From Novosphingobium sp. Fuku2-ISO-50 (GTDB lineage Bacteria > Pseudomonadota > Alphaproteobacteria > Sphingomonadales > Sphingomonadaceae): 64,000 bases of DNA. The position numbers were made by a program, and so were the translations under genes. Below the pieces are notes generated by a model. It searched no databases. It worked only from the letters and a program-made list of their open reading frames with translations, and had not been told where the DNA came from. The stretch is from positions 62,001 to 126,000 of the forward strand of contig NZ_KQ954293.1 of the NCBI RefSeq assembly GCF_001519055.1. The letters run 5' to 3'. How positions within the stretch are numbered: the first letter of the stretch is position 1; the number at the start of each line of letters is the position of its first letter. Of this stretch, positions 8,127 to 16,849 are shown in pieces.

Positions 8127-10460
8127 ATGACATTTCTCAATCGCCTGCTCGCGTTGTTGCTGGTGCTGCTTGCCGCCGGATTGGTCTGGATCGGCGGACA
8201 ATTGCTGCTGGCTGGTGGATCGGCGTATTATGTCGTGGCGGCAGTCATGCTCGCGGGCACGGCGCGGGCGCTGTGGCGGCAATCGTCAGGGGCGGTGCTG
8301 CTGTTCGGCCTGTTGTGGCTGGGCACGCTGGTCTGGGCGCTGTGGGAATCGGGGCTCGACGGGTGGGCGCTGGCTGCGCGGTTGGGATTGCTGACCGGGA
8401 TCGGGCTGTGGCTGCTGAGCCCCTGGGTGCGGCATTCGTTGGGGTTGCCGCGTTCGAGCGCGATGAGCAAGGCACTGCTGGCCCTTGCGCTGGTCGCGCT
8501 GGTGGGTGGCACGGCGTGGATTTTCTGGAACGACCGGATTACCGGCGGGACCGACCTTTCGCATCTGGCGGGCGGCCCGACCGACCCGGCGGCGGGCGAA
8601 TGGGCCAATTATGGCAACGGCCCGGGCGGCAATCGCTATTCGCCGCTGGCCCAGATCACCCCGGCCAATATCGGCGCGCTGACCCCGGCGTGGAGCTATA
8701 CACTGGGCAAGGAGCCCAATGGCGAGCACGCGCCGTTTGAGGCAACGCCGCTGAAAGTGGGCGACACGCTGTATTTCTGCACCGGCTATAATGACATCGT
8801 GGCGATCGATGCCGAAACCGGGCGACAAGTCTGGCGCTATCAGGCGCATGCCGATACTTATGGCATTTTCGGCCAGACGTGCCGGGGGGTCAGCTATTAC
8901 CGGCAGCCCGCGGCCAATGGCGTGTGCGCAGCGCGAGTCTATACCGCGACCATCGACAGCCGCCTGATCGCGGTCGATGCCGCCACCGGCAAACCGTGCG
9001 AGGGTTTTGGCGAGCATGGTTCGGTCAACCTGCTCAAGGGCATGTCTGCCGCGCCCAAGGGCTATTACCATGTCACGTCGCCGCCTGCCGTTGTCGCGGG
9101 CAAGCTGGTGATCGGCGGCTGGGTGACCGATGGCCAGATGATCGGCGAACCGTCGGGCGTGATCCGCGCGTTCGATGCGGTGACCGGCAAGCTGGCCTGG
9201 GCATGGGACATGGAGCGCCCCGATCGCAGTGGCGAACCGGCCCCGGGCGAAACCTATACCCCCGGCACGCCCAACAGCTGGAGCGTAATGAGCGCCGACG
9301 AAGCGCTGGGGCTGGTCTATGTCCCGACCGGCAGCCCGACGCCCGATTATTACGGCGGGCAGCGTACGCCCGTGATGGAAAAGTACGCCAATTCGGTGGT
9401 CGCGCTCGATGTCGCGACCGGACGCCCGCGCTGGAGCTTTCAGACCACGCACCACGATCTGTGGGATTATGATGTCCCCGCCCAGCCGGTGCTGGTCAAC
9501 CTCGCCGACGGGCGGCCCGCGCTGGTGCAGCCGACCAAGCGCGGCGAACTGTTCCTGCTCGACCGCCGCACCGGCCAGCCGATCGCGCAAGTCACCGAAC
9601 AGCGCGTTCCGGTCAGCACCGTGCCCGGCGAGCGCTCTTCGCCCACGCAGCCGTTTTCGACCGGCCTGCCCGGTTTTGCCGGGCCCCGGCCAAGCGAGCA
9701 CACCATGTGGGGCCTGGCGATGGTCGATCAGGCATGGTGCCGGTTACGCTTCAAACAGGCGCGCTTTGACGGGGCGATGACCCCGGTCGGCACCGACCGC
9801 GCCACGATTGCCTGGCCGGGCGCGCTGGGCGGCATGAACTGGGGCAGCGTGGCGGTGGACCCGGTGCATGGCATCGCGATTGTCAATTCGTCGCATGTGC
9901 TCAATTACGACCGGCTGATCCCGCGCGCGCAGGCCGATGCGATGGGGCTGAAGCCGGTGGCCAAGCCGAGCTTCGAGAATGTCGCCGGGCCGGTGGCGCA
10001 GGCGGGCACGCCTTATGCCGTATCGGTTTCGCCGTTTCTGTCGCCGCTGGTCGCGCCGTGCACACAGCCGCCTTATGGCCTGATCAGCGCGGTCGATCTC
10101 AACACGCACCGGCTGTTGTGGCAAGAACCGTTCGGCACGGCGCGCGACAGCGGCCCGTTGATGATGGGCACCGGGCTGCCGATCCCGATGGGGGTGCCCA
10201 ATATCGGCGGAGCGGTGATCACCGCATCGGGCATCGCCTTTATCGGCGCCACGCAGGAACACCGCCTCCACGCCTTCGATATCCGCACCGGACAGGAATT
10301 GTGGAAGGGCGTGCTGCCGGCAGGGGGCAATGCCACGCCGATTTCGTACTGGTCGAGCAAATCGGGGCGCCAGTTCATCGTCATCGCCGCCGGGGGGCAT
10401 GCCGGTATCCTGTCGGGATACAGCGATCGGCTGATCGCCTTTGCCCTGCCCAGACAATAG
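8127..10460 (+). CDS. Membrane-bound PQQ-dependent dehydrogenase (glucose/quinate/shikimate type)
   Basis: The protein has about 777 residues, close to the usual 780-810 of the Gcd/QuiA family. The first 140 residues hold about five transmembrane segments that should bind ubiquinone. The rest is the periplasmic beta-propeller with PQQ-type blades (IVAIDAETGRQVWRYQ, VVALDVATGRPRWSFQ, LLDRRTGQPI). HHDLWDYDVPAQP near residue 445-460 contains the Asp expected near PQQ and calcium. The ATG at 8127 gives MTFLNRLLALLLV. A TTG at 8109 is an alternative. It oxidises an alcohol or polyol in the periplasm and feeds the quinone pool. The substrate is not set by the sequence. No pqq biosynthesis genes are in the window. 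Confidence 0.85.
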   Translation: MTFLNRLLALLLVLLAAGLVWIGGQLLLAGGSAYYVVAAVMLAGTARALWRQSSGAVLLFGLLWLGTLVWALWESGLDGWALAARLGLLTGIGLWLLSPWVRHSLGLPRSSAMSKALLALALVALVGGTAWIFWNDRITGGTDLSHLAGGPTDPAAGEWANYGNGPGGNRYSPLAQITPANIGALTPAWSYTLGKEPNGEHAPFEATPLKVGDTLYFCTGYNDIVAIDAETGRQVWRYQAHADTYGIFGQTCRGVSYYRQPAANGVCAARVYTATIDSRLIAVDAATGKPCEGFGEHGSVNLLKGMSAAPKGYYHVTSPPAVVAGKLVIGGWVTDGQMIGEPSGVIRAFDAVTGKLAWAWDMERPDRSGEPAPGETYTPGTPNSWSVMSADEALGLVYVPTGSPTPDYYGGQRTPVMEKYANSVVALDVATGRPRWSFQTTHHDLWDYDVPAQPVLVNLADGRPALVQPTKRGELFLLDRRTGQPIAQVTEQRVPVSTVPGERSSPTQPFSTGLPGFAGPRPSEHTMWGLAMVDQAWCRLRFKQARFDGAMTPVGTDRATIAWPGALGGMNWGSVAVDPVHGIAIVNSSHVLNYDRLIPRAQADAMGLKPVAKPSFENVAGPVAQAGTPYAVSVSPFLSPLVAPCTQPPYGLISAVDLNTHRLLWQEPFGTARDSGPLMMGTGLPIPMGVPNIGGAVITASGIAFIGATQEHRLHAFDIRTGQELWKGVLPAGGNATPISYWSSKSGRQFIVIAAGGHAGILSGYSDRLIAFALPRQ

Positions 10461-10471
10461 GGAGAAATTGC

Positions 10472-11311
10472 ATGAGCACTGTCGCTGTCGTGACTGGCGC
10501 AACGCGCGGGCTTGGCCGGGGCATCGCGCGCGGGCTGGCGAGCAAGGGGGCCACGGTCGTGGTGACCGGGCGCAACGAGGATGACCTTGCCGCCGTGTCA
10601 CGGGAAATCGCAGCGGCGGGCGGAACGGCGCGGGCGATTGCCTGCGACCATGGCGACGACGCGCAAGTTGCCGATGCCTTTGCCCGGATCAGGCATGACC
10701 TCGGGCGGATCGACATTCTCGTCAACAATGCCGCGGCGGTCCATGCGCAGGATCTGATCGCGCCCGGCGGGTTCTGGGAAAAGCCGCTCAAGCTGGTCGA
10801 AATGATCGATGTCGGGCTGCGCTCGAACTATGTTGCGGCGTGGCATGCGGCGCCGATGATGGTCGCGGCGGGCAAAGGCCTGATCGTCAGCATCTCGTTC
10901 TATGGCGCAGTGTCCTATTTCCACGGCCCGGCCTATGGCGCGGCCAAGGCAGGCACAGACAAGATGATGGCCGACATGGCGGTCGATCTGGCTCCGCACG
11001 GGGTATCGGCGGTGGCGCTGTGGCCGGGCTTCATCCTGACCGATGCGGTGCGCGCGATGCCGCCCGAATATATCCCCGAAGATTTGCGCGCCCAATTGCC
11101 CAATTGGGAAACCCCCGAATTCACCGGGCTGGTGATCGAGGCGCTGGCGCGCGATCCCTCGCTGATGGCGTTGAGCGGGCAAGCCTTGATCGGCGCCGAA
11201 CTGGGCACCCGCTATGGCATCCGCGACACCGACGGCAAGCAGCCGATTTCGTATCGCGCCACCATGGGCGCGCCCGCCATGCCCTTCTCTTCAACAGGAG
11301 CTTCCGCATGA
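10472..11311 (+). CDS. SDR family NAD(P)-dependent oxidoreductase (DHRS1-like)
   Basis: A 279-residue SDR. TGATRGLG near residue 9-16 is the cofactor loop, NNAA near residue 87-90 replaces NNAG, and YGAAK near residue 154-158 is the active site with the Ser of SISFYGA before it. The extended C-terminus (residues 235-279) resembles the DHRS1-like subgroup. The ATG at 10472 follows GGGAGAAATTGC. A much longer open frame upstream is only the shadow of the PQQ dehydrogenase. The stop overlaps the next gene in ATGA. It probably acts on a ketone or alcohol of the same pathway. Confidence 0.85.
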   Translation: MSTVAVVTGATRGLGRGIARGLASKGATVVVTGRNEDDLAAVSREIAAAGGTARAIACDHGDDAQVADAFARIRHDLGRIDILVNNAAAVHAQDLIAPGGFWEKPLKLVEMIDVGLRSNYVAAWHAAPMMVAAGKGLIVSISFYGAVSYFHGPAYGAAKAGTDKMMADMAVDLAPHGVSAVALWPGFILTDAVRAMPPEYIPEDLRAQLPNWETPEFTGLVIEALARDPSLMALSGQALIGAELGTRYGIRDTDGKQPISYRATMGAPAMPFSSTGASA

Positions 11312-12078
11312 TCGAGGCCGTTCTCGTCGTTCTGACCAAGGCGCGGCCCGGCCGCGAGGCCGATCTCGACGACTGGTACACCAACATCCACATCCGCGAT
11401 GCCTTGCGCTTTCGCGGGTCGATCACCGCACAACGCTTCGCGCGCAGCGCCGATCAGCCCACCACATTGCCGCCCGCGTTCGACTGGCAATATCTGGCGC
11501 TGTACGATGTGTTCGATGCGGCGCGTTTTTCGCGCGAACATTGGGATAACGCGCTGACCACGCGGATGATGGTAACCGACGCGATCGATGACAGCGTACT
11601 GGAGGATTACCACTATTACCCCCTCGCCTTTCGCGACAACGATCCGGACGTGCCGCATACCGGCGGCGTGATCCTCGAACAATTGAACGCCGCGCCGGGG
11701 CAGGATGCCCGGTTCCGCGATTGGTATATCGATGAATACCTGCCGCAGGCCATGCGCCGTCCGGGCGTCCATTCGGCCAGCCTTGGCGTGTTTCGCAGCC
11801 ATGGCCAGATGATCCCGACCACGCCGGGGCACAACTATGTGGGAATATACAAGGTCAATGACAAGGCAGCCTGGCAGGCATGGCAAGACGGGGTGCAATC
11901 GCCGTTCATCGACGAGCCCGGCATGCGCGTGACACATTGGGACTGGCTGACCGCCCGGCTGACCAAGGATGCGGTGCAGAACCCGACGTCAGAGGGGCTG
12001 GCCGCTGAAGAGCAGGCCCGTTTGCGCATGGGCGACCGTGTGCTGACTGCGGGCGCCGACAAACTCGGCGCGGCCTGA
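11308..12078 (+). CDS. Dimeric alpha-beta barrel (EthD-like) protein
   Basis: A 256-residue protein that looks like two ferredoxin-like alpha-beta halves in tandem: AVLVVLTKARPGREADLDDWYTNIH-type segment at residues 4-28 and a second copy near residues 121-150 (VILEQLNAAPGQDARFRDWY). Both halves carry an arginine-rich or WY-containing loop and an R(R)PGV/RFRGS turn, as in EthD-like and stress-responsive barrel proteins. The role is unknown. Members are found beside degradative oxidoreductases. It is translationally coupled to the upstream SDR and ends the rightward operon, facing the stop of the DUF1214 gene 4 bases away. Confidence 0.6.
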   Translation: MIEAVLVVLTKARPGREADLDDWYTNIHIRDALRFRGSITAQRFARSADQPTTLPPAFDWQYLALYDVFDAARFSREHWDNALTTRMMVTDAIDDSVLEDYHYYPLAFRDNDPDVPHTGGVILEQLNAAPGQDARFRDWYIDEYLPQAMRRPGVHSASLGVFRSHGQMIPTTPGHNYVGIYKVNDKAAWQAWQDGVQSPFIDEPGMRVTHWDWLTARLTKDAVQNPTSEGLAAEEQARLRMGDRVLTAGADKLGAA

Positions 12079-12081
12079 ACA

Positions 12082-13242
12082 TTACCAACGGCGGCGCATT
12101 TGCACCGCACGACGGCGGTGTGTCAGCGCTTCACGACGCGCATCGGGGGTGACCATCGGCGTATCGGCGGGCAGATGCACACGCAATTCATCCTGCCGCA
12201 CGGCACGTAACGTCGGCGCGGGGCCGCTGCTCGCCTCGGTCCAGCGCAGCATGATCGCGCCTTCGCGGTTGCCACCGGGATCGAGCCAGTTGGGCACCCC
12301 CGGATCGTCAAGCGCGATGACCGCGCGGAACTTGCCATCGCCATCGAGCCGCGCCTGCCCGCCGTTGAGGCTGGACTGGTGGTTCATCCAGTCCACGCTG
12401 TTCCACAGCATGTCGGACAGCTGCACGTTCCAGTAGCGCACGGTGTCGGGCAGCGCGGTTTCCACAAGCAGGACCATGCCCGGTTCCAGGCGGAACAGGC
12501 CCTGATAGTAATGCTGCCCCTGCAAACCGCCGCGCCCGGCCCAGTCATCGTGTTCGAACCGGTTCCACAGGTCCTTTTTGCGCTGGGCGGCGATAAAGCC
12601 CAGCGCCATACCGGCCAGCCGTTCGGGATAGCCCGCCAGCGCCGACAGCCGCGCGACGATTTCGGCGGCGTCGGGCTTGCGCGCGCGGAGCGGCGCATCG
12701 GTGCGCTCGATCGCGATCCGCGCCTCGCGTCCCGCCCCCCACTCGTAACTCGCCTGCCGCAGCGACAGCGAGCGCGCGCTCGGGTCGAGCCGGTGCCAGT
12801 CACCGGTCCAGTCGGGCGGGCGCTCGGCGCTGAGCAGCAAGGCGAACCGCCCGGCCTTCAGCGTCAGCCGGTCGAAATCGATCGTGCCCAACGAGGGGCC
12901 CGGACGGTCCATCACCCCCAGCCCGCCTGCGGCGATGTCCATCAGCAGGAACAAGGCATCGCCACGTTCGCCGGTCAGCAGATAATGCCCCGCCCCGTCG
13001 ATCGACGCCGTGCCATAGATGAAATCGGGATTGGTGCCGACGCAGTTGAGATGCGTGTTCACTGCGGGCACGAAATCGGGCCGATCGGGATCGGCAAAGG
13101 CGGTGAACCAGCCCGAAGCCAGCGTCAGAAAGAACAGCCGTTCGGCCTCGGCCACTTGCGCCGGATCGGCGGGATCGGCGAGCAGCGGCAGGAGCTTGGC
13201 CGCTTCGCCCAGCGTGGCGAGGTAATCTTGCCAATCGCTCAC
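12082..13242 (-). CDS. DUF1214 domain-containing protein
   Basis: A 386-residue protein. The C-terminal half has the DUF1214 signatures YWNVQLSDMLWNSVDWMNHQ (residues about 267-286), SSLNGGQARLDGDGKFR and DPGVPNWLDPGG. The N-terminal half is alpha-helical then beta-rich and is not recognised. No signal peptide is seen. Function is unknown for the family. Its GTG start at 13242 overlaps the sulfotransferase stop (GTGA), so the two are co-translated, and the pair is probably functionally linked. It converges on the EthD-like gene with only 3 bases between stops. Confidence 0.7.
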   Translation of the reverse strand: MSDWQDYLATLGEAAKLLPLLADPADPAQVAEAERLFFLTLASGWFTAFADPDRPDFVPAVNTHLNCVGTNPDFIYGTASIDGAGHYLLTGERGDALFLLMDIAAGGLGVMDRPGPSLGTIDFDRLTLKAGRFALLLSAERPPDWTGDWHRLDPSARSLSLRQASYEWGAGREARIAIERTDAPLRARKPDAAEIVARLSALAGYPERLAGMALGFIAAQRKKDLWNRFEHDDWAGRGGLQGQHYYQGLFRLEPGMVLLVETALPDTVRYWNVQLSDMLWNSVDWMNHQSSLNGGQARLDGDGKFRAVIALDDPGVPNWLDPGGNREGAIMLRWTEASSGPAPTLRAVRQDELRVHLPADTPMVTPDARREALTHRRRAVQMRRRW

Positions 13243-14372
13243 AGGAAGTCCGCGTATTCGGCGATGTAGTCGGCATAGACGCTTTCGACCTGATCGCGGG
13301 TGAGGCCATAGTCGGACAGCTCGTAGCGGTGTGCACCATGTTTGTCGGCGGGATTGTCATGCCACCACTGGCGCACTGCGGCTTGCGACTGCTCGGTAAA
13401 GTCCATGCCCGCATGATCATACACTTGCCGCACGACCGCCACCGGATCGGCAACCAGATCGCGGAACCGCAGATCCAGCACGCGCACTTGTGGATTCGCC
13501 TTGCGAAAGGCCATCGCGGCAACTTGGCCATCGTGCCACAAGTGCAGCAGTTCCTGCCCCAGCGCGGCGCGATCGATCTTGCCGAAACTGACACAACGGA
13601 TAACTTCGATCAGCCGCGAAATGGACGCCATCACGGTCACCGGGTCGCGGTGCGGCTGCACCAGCACGGCATCGGGATAGACGCTGAACAGTTCCGGCAA
13701 GTGAAAGGCGTGTTCCTGCACTTTGAGCACCCACCGATCGCGCGGGTTTTTCCATGCCAGATGTTGCAGCCACATTTTATGCACGCGATAGCCGAAGCGC
13801 GTGTCGGCGTCGCGATACCAGCGGTAATAGCCCGGCAGGCTGAACAGCATCGTCGGGTTGATCCCCTGAAATGCGGTTTCGAGAATCATCCCGCATTCCT
13901 GCGGCACACGCGCGCCGATCGGGTGGGCTTTCAGCACGTCGGCCCAGGCTCCGGTAAAATTGGCGGCGACATAGGCGTCGAACCCGTCCGCGCGCGGATC
14001 GCTGGCAAATGTCGCGGCATCGGGCGGTGGCGACGGCGCTGCTACTTCCCATTGCAGCGGCGTGCGCACCGCAGGATCGGCACCGATCAGCGCGTGCAGG
14101 ATCGATGTTCCACAACGCGGCAGGCCCAGGATGAACACCGGGCGATCGATCGCGACATCGGCGATGGCGGGATGCGCCGCGCGGTCGGCCACGATCGCCG
14201 CCAACCGCGCCAGATTGTCGCGGAACTGCGCCAGCGCGCGGGCTCGCCCCTCGGCGGACAGGCCCGATTCCCCGGCCAGCGCGGCGAGCGCAGCGGTGAG
14301 CCCGGGCCGCGTACCATCGGCCATTTCTCCGACCAGTCCAGCGTCGGCAAGCATATCTTCAGCTGTCATCAT
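13239..14372 (-). CDS. Sulfotransferase family protein
   Basis: A 377-residue protein of the Sulfotransfer_3 type. RPVFILGLPRCGTSILHAL near residue 74-92 is the 5'-phosphosulfate loop, and RDPVTVMASISRL near residue 242-254 is the 3'-phosphate-binding segment, so PAPS is the expected sulfate donor. Such enzymes sulfate hydroxyl groups on lipids, steroids or carbohydrates. Its presence in a catabolic cluster is odd, since sulfation usually masks rather than degrades. Two adjacent ATG codons at 14372 and 14369 are possible starts. It is coupled to DUF1214 and diverges from the SDR at 14472. Confidence 0.82.
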   Translation of the reverse strand: MMTAEDMLADAGLVGEMADGTRPGLTAALAALAGESGLSAEGRARALAQFRDNLARLAAIVADRAAHPAIADVAIDRPVFILGLPRCGTSILHALIGADPAVRTPLQWEVAAPSPPPDAATFASDPRADGFDAYVAANFTGAWADVLKAHPIGARVPQECGMILETAFQGINPTMLFSLPGYYRWYRDADTRFGYRVHKMWLQHLAWKNPRDRWVLKVQEHAFHLPELFSVYPDAVLVQPHRDPVTVMASISRLIEVIRCVSFGKIDRAALGQELLHLWHDGQVAAMAFRKANPQVRVLDLRFRDLVADPVAVVRQVYDHAGMDFTEQSQAAVRQWWHDNPADKHGAHRYELSDYGLTRDQVESVYADYIAEYADFL

Positions 14373-14471
14373 CGCCGCAGGGTAGGATGCCGAAATGCGG
14401 CCTCACCCGTCTTGGGATAGGGGGCAGACAACGGTCGGCCCGGCAATTCACCGCAGAAGGGAGATGCCGCG

Positions 14472-15239
14472 ATGACGCTTGATCTGAACCAGCTGTACAA
14501 TCTCGCCGGCAAATCGGTGATCGTGACCGGCGCGGCACAAGGCATGGGCGAGGCGTTCGCCCGGCACTTTGCCGCGATCGGCGCGCACGTCACGCTGGCC
14601 GATGTCAGCCGGGATCGCCTGCACGCGGTGGCCAACGACATCGGGGGCCATGCCGTCGCCGCCGACATGGCAAGCGAAGCCGACGTGGTGGCGTTGGTCA
14701 AAGCGGCGCGGGCGAAATTCGGACGCATCGACATTCTGGTCAACAACGCCGGGGTGCAGGATCGCCGCATGCTCGAAGACACCGATCTGGCCTATTGGGA
14801 TCGTGTGCTGGATATCAATTTGCGCGGGGTGATGCTGGCAATCCGCGAAGTGGTGGCAGTGATGCGCGCCGATGGAACGCGCGGCACGATCGTCAACATC
14901 GCCTCGAACAGCGCGTTTCACCCGATGGCCCCCAGCCTGATGGCCTATGCCGCATCGAAGGCGGGGGTCGTCTCGCTGACCCGGTCGGCGGCGATGGAAC
15001 TCGCCCGCGAGGGCATCCGCGTCAATGCGGTGTGCCCGGGCAACACCACCACCCCGGGGCAAGGAAGCGCAGGCGGCCCCGGTTTCCCGCCCGAAGTGAT
15101 TGCCAAATTCATGCCGCCGCTGGGCCGACCGGGACGCCCCGACGACATCGCCGCCGCGGTGTTGTTTCTGGCCTCCGACGCGGCGAGCTATATCACCGGC
15201 CAGACGCTCGTCGCCGACGGCGGACATCTGATCGGATAA
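14472..15239 (+). CDS. SDR family NAD(P)-dependent oxidoreductase
   Basis: A 255-residue classical SDR with all signatures: TGAAQGMG near residue 18-25, NNAG near residue 89-92, NIASNSAF with the catalytic Ser, and YAASK near residue 158-162. The end YITGQTLVADGG is typical of FabG-like dehydrogenases. The ATG at 14472 follows GAAGGGAGATG. It starts a rightward operon with a GMC oxidoreductase and an aldehyde dehydrogenase, a set suited to stepwise oxidation of a primary or secondary alcohol. Confidence 0.88.
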   Translation: MTLDLNQLYNLAGKSVIVTGAAQGMGEAFARHFAAIGAHVTLADVSRDRLHAVANDIGGHAVAADMASEADVVALVKAARAKFGRIDILVNNAGVQDRRMLEDTDLAYWDRVLDINLRGVMLAIREVVAVMRADGTRGTIVNIASNSAFHPMAPSLMAYAASKAGVVSLTRSAAMELAREGIRVNAVCPGNTTTPGQGSAGGPGFPPEVIAKFMPPLGRPGRPDDIAAAVLFLASDAASYITGQTLVADGGHLIG

Positions 15240-15247
15240 GCAGAACC

Positions 15248-16849
15248 GTGACCGATATCTTTGATTTCATCGTGGTTGGTGCGGGCTCTGCCGGATGCGT
15301 GCTGGCCAACCGGCTGTCCGCCGATCCGGGGACGCGCGTGCTGCTGATCGAATGCGGGCCCGATGACAAGAGCCCGCTGATCCGTATGCCGCGCGGGCTG
15401 GGAAAGCTGCTCGATCCGGCCAATCCGCATGTGTTTGCCTATCCGGTCAGCCCCGCGGGCAACCAGCCGCAGGAACTGTGGCTGAAAGGGCGAACGGTCG
15501 GCGGGTCGAGTTCGATCAACGGCATGGTCTATATGCGGGGGAGCCCGCAGGACTATGACGACTGGGCGCGCGCGGGATGCACGGGGTGGGGTTGGGACCG
15601 GATCGGCGCGCACTATGTCGCGCTGGAGGACCACGTGCTGGGCGCCGATCGGTGGCGCGGAGTCGGCGGGCCGTTGAAGATTTCGCGCTATCCGAAGGGC
15701 AATCCGCTGGCGCAGGCGATCCTCGATGCGGCGGGCGAAGCGGGCGTGCCGCAAGTCGAGGATGTCAACCACACCGATGTCGTCGCCGATCAGGGCATGG
15801 GCTATCAAACCGCGACGATCTGGTGCGGCGAGCGGTTTTCCGCGGCGCGCGCGTTTCTCGATCCGGTGCGCAGCCGACCCAACCTGACGATCCGCACGGG
15901 CGCCCGCGTCGAACGCGTATTGTTCGAAGGACGACGCGCCTGCGGCGTGGTGCTCGACGGCCATGCCATCGCCTGCCGGGGCGAAGTGATCCTGAGCGCG
16001 GGCGCGGTCGAATCACCAAAGCTGCTCGAATTGTCGGGCATCGGCGATGCAGCGCGATTGCGTGCCTTGGGCATCGAGCCATTGGTGCACAGCCCGCTGG
16101 TGGGCGAAAACTTGCGCGAACATCGCTATGTCGCGGTTGACTGGCAAGTCACCGGGCACAGCTCGAACCAGCAGTTGCAGGGGGTGAACCTGCTGCTTTC
16201 GGTCTTGCGCTATCTGTTTGGCCGCAAGGGCCCGATGACCGATGCCGCGCACGAAGTCGGCGGGTTCATCAAGACCCGTCCCGGGCTCGACCGGCCCGAC
16301 GCGCAAGTGGGATCGATGTTGGTGACGATGGGCATCGATGCGGCAGGCAAGGTGAAGCTCGACAGCTTTCCGGGCTTGCGCATGCTCGGCTATTTCACCC
16401 GGCCCGAAAGCCGTGGATCGACGCACATCACGTCTGCCAATGCGGCGCTCCCGCCGCGGATCGACGCCAACCACTTTGCCGAAGAGATCGACCGTCAGAC
16501 CGCGCTCGGTCTGTTCAAATGGCTGCGGCGGCTGGGCGAACAACCCGCGCTGGCGCGGTGGATCGTGCGCGAATGCGGCAAAGGCGCGGATATCCGCAGC
16601 GATGCCGATATCCTCGCCAACCTGTTGCAACTGGGCGGCACCAGTTTTCACATCGCGGGCACCGCCGCGATGGGCAGCGCCCAAACCAGCGTGCTCGATC
16701 CGCAATTGCGCGTGCGCGGGGTCGACGGCCTTCGTGTCTGCGACACCTCGATCATGCCGACGCTCGTGTCCGGCAACACCAATGCCCCGGCGATGGCACT
16801 GGCCATGAACGCCGCCGACATCATCCTTGCGAAAGATCCAGCCCGATGA
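15248..16849 (+). CDS. GMC family oxidoreductase (choline dehydrogenase-like)
   Basis: A 533-residue FAD enzyme. IVVGAGSAGCVLANRL at residues 8-23 is the ADP-binding fold, GRTVGGSSSINGMVYMRG near residue 82-99 is GMC signature 1, and the C-terminal STSF-type region GTAAMGS with LRVCDTSIMPTLVSGN holds the active-site Asn and preceding His candidate. The GTG at 15248 gives the normal N-terminus (MTDIFDFIVV). Longer frames upstream are shadows. It should oxidise an alcohol to an aldehyde or ketone. The aldehyde dehydrogenase that overlaps its stop by ATGA is the natural next step. Confidence 0.87.
   Translation: MTDIFDFIVVGAGSAGCVLANRLSADPGTRVLLIECGPDDKSPLIRMPRGLGKLLDPANPHVFAYPVSPAGNQPQELWLKGRTVGGSSSINGMVYMRGSPQDYDDWARAGCTGWGWDRIGAHYVALEDHVLGADRWRGVGGPLKISRYPKGNPLAQAILDAAGEAGVPQVEDVNHTDVVADQGMGYQTATIWCGERFSAARAFLDPVRSRPNLTIRTGARVERVLFEGRRACGVVLDGHAIACRGEVILSAGAVESPKLLELSGIGDAARLRALGIEPLVHSPLVGENLREHRYVAVDWQVTGHSSNQQLQGVNLLLSVLRYLFGRKGPMTDAAHEVGGFIKTRPGLDRPDAQVGSMLVTMGIDAAGKVKLDSFPGLRMLGYFTRPESRGSTHITSANAALPPRIDANHFAEEIDRQTALGLFKWLRRLGEQPALARWIVRECGKGADIRSDADILANLLQLGGTSFHIAGTAAMGSAQTSVLDPQLRVRGVDGLRVCDTSIMPTLVSGNTNAPAMALAMNAADIILAKDPAR

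Noticed and set aside
10058-10471. Upstream extension of the SDR at 10472
   Set aside because: The longer frame overlaps the PQQ dehydrogenase in another phase. The GGGAGAAATTGC site and normal SDR N-terminus fix the start at 10472.
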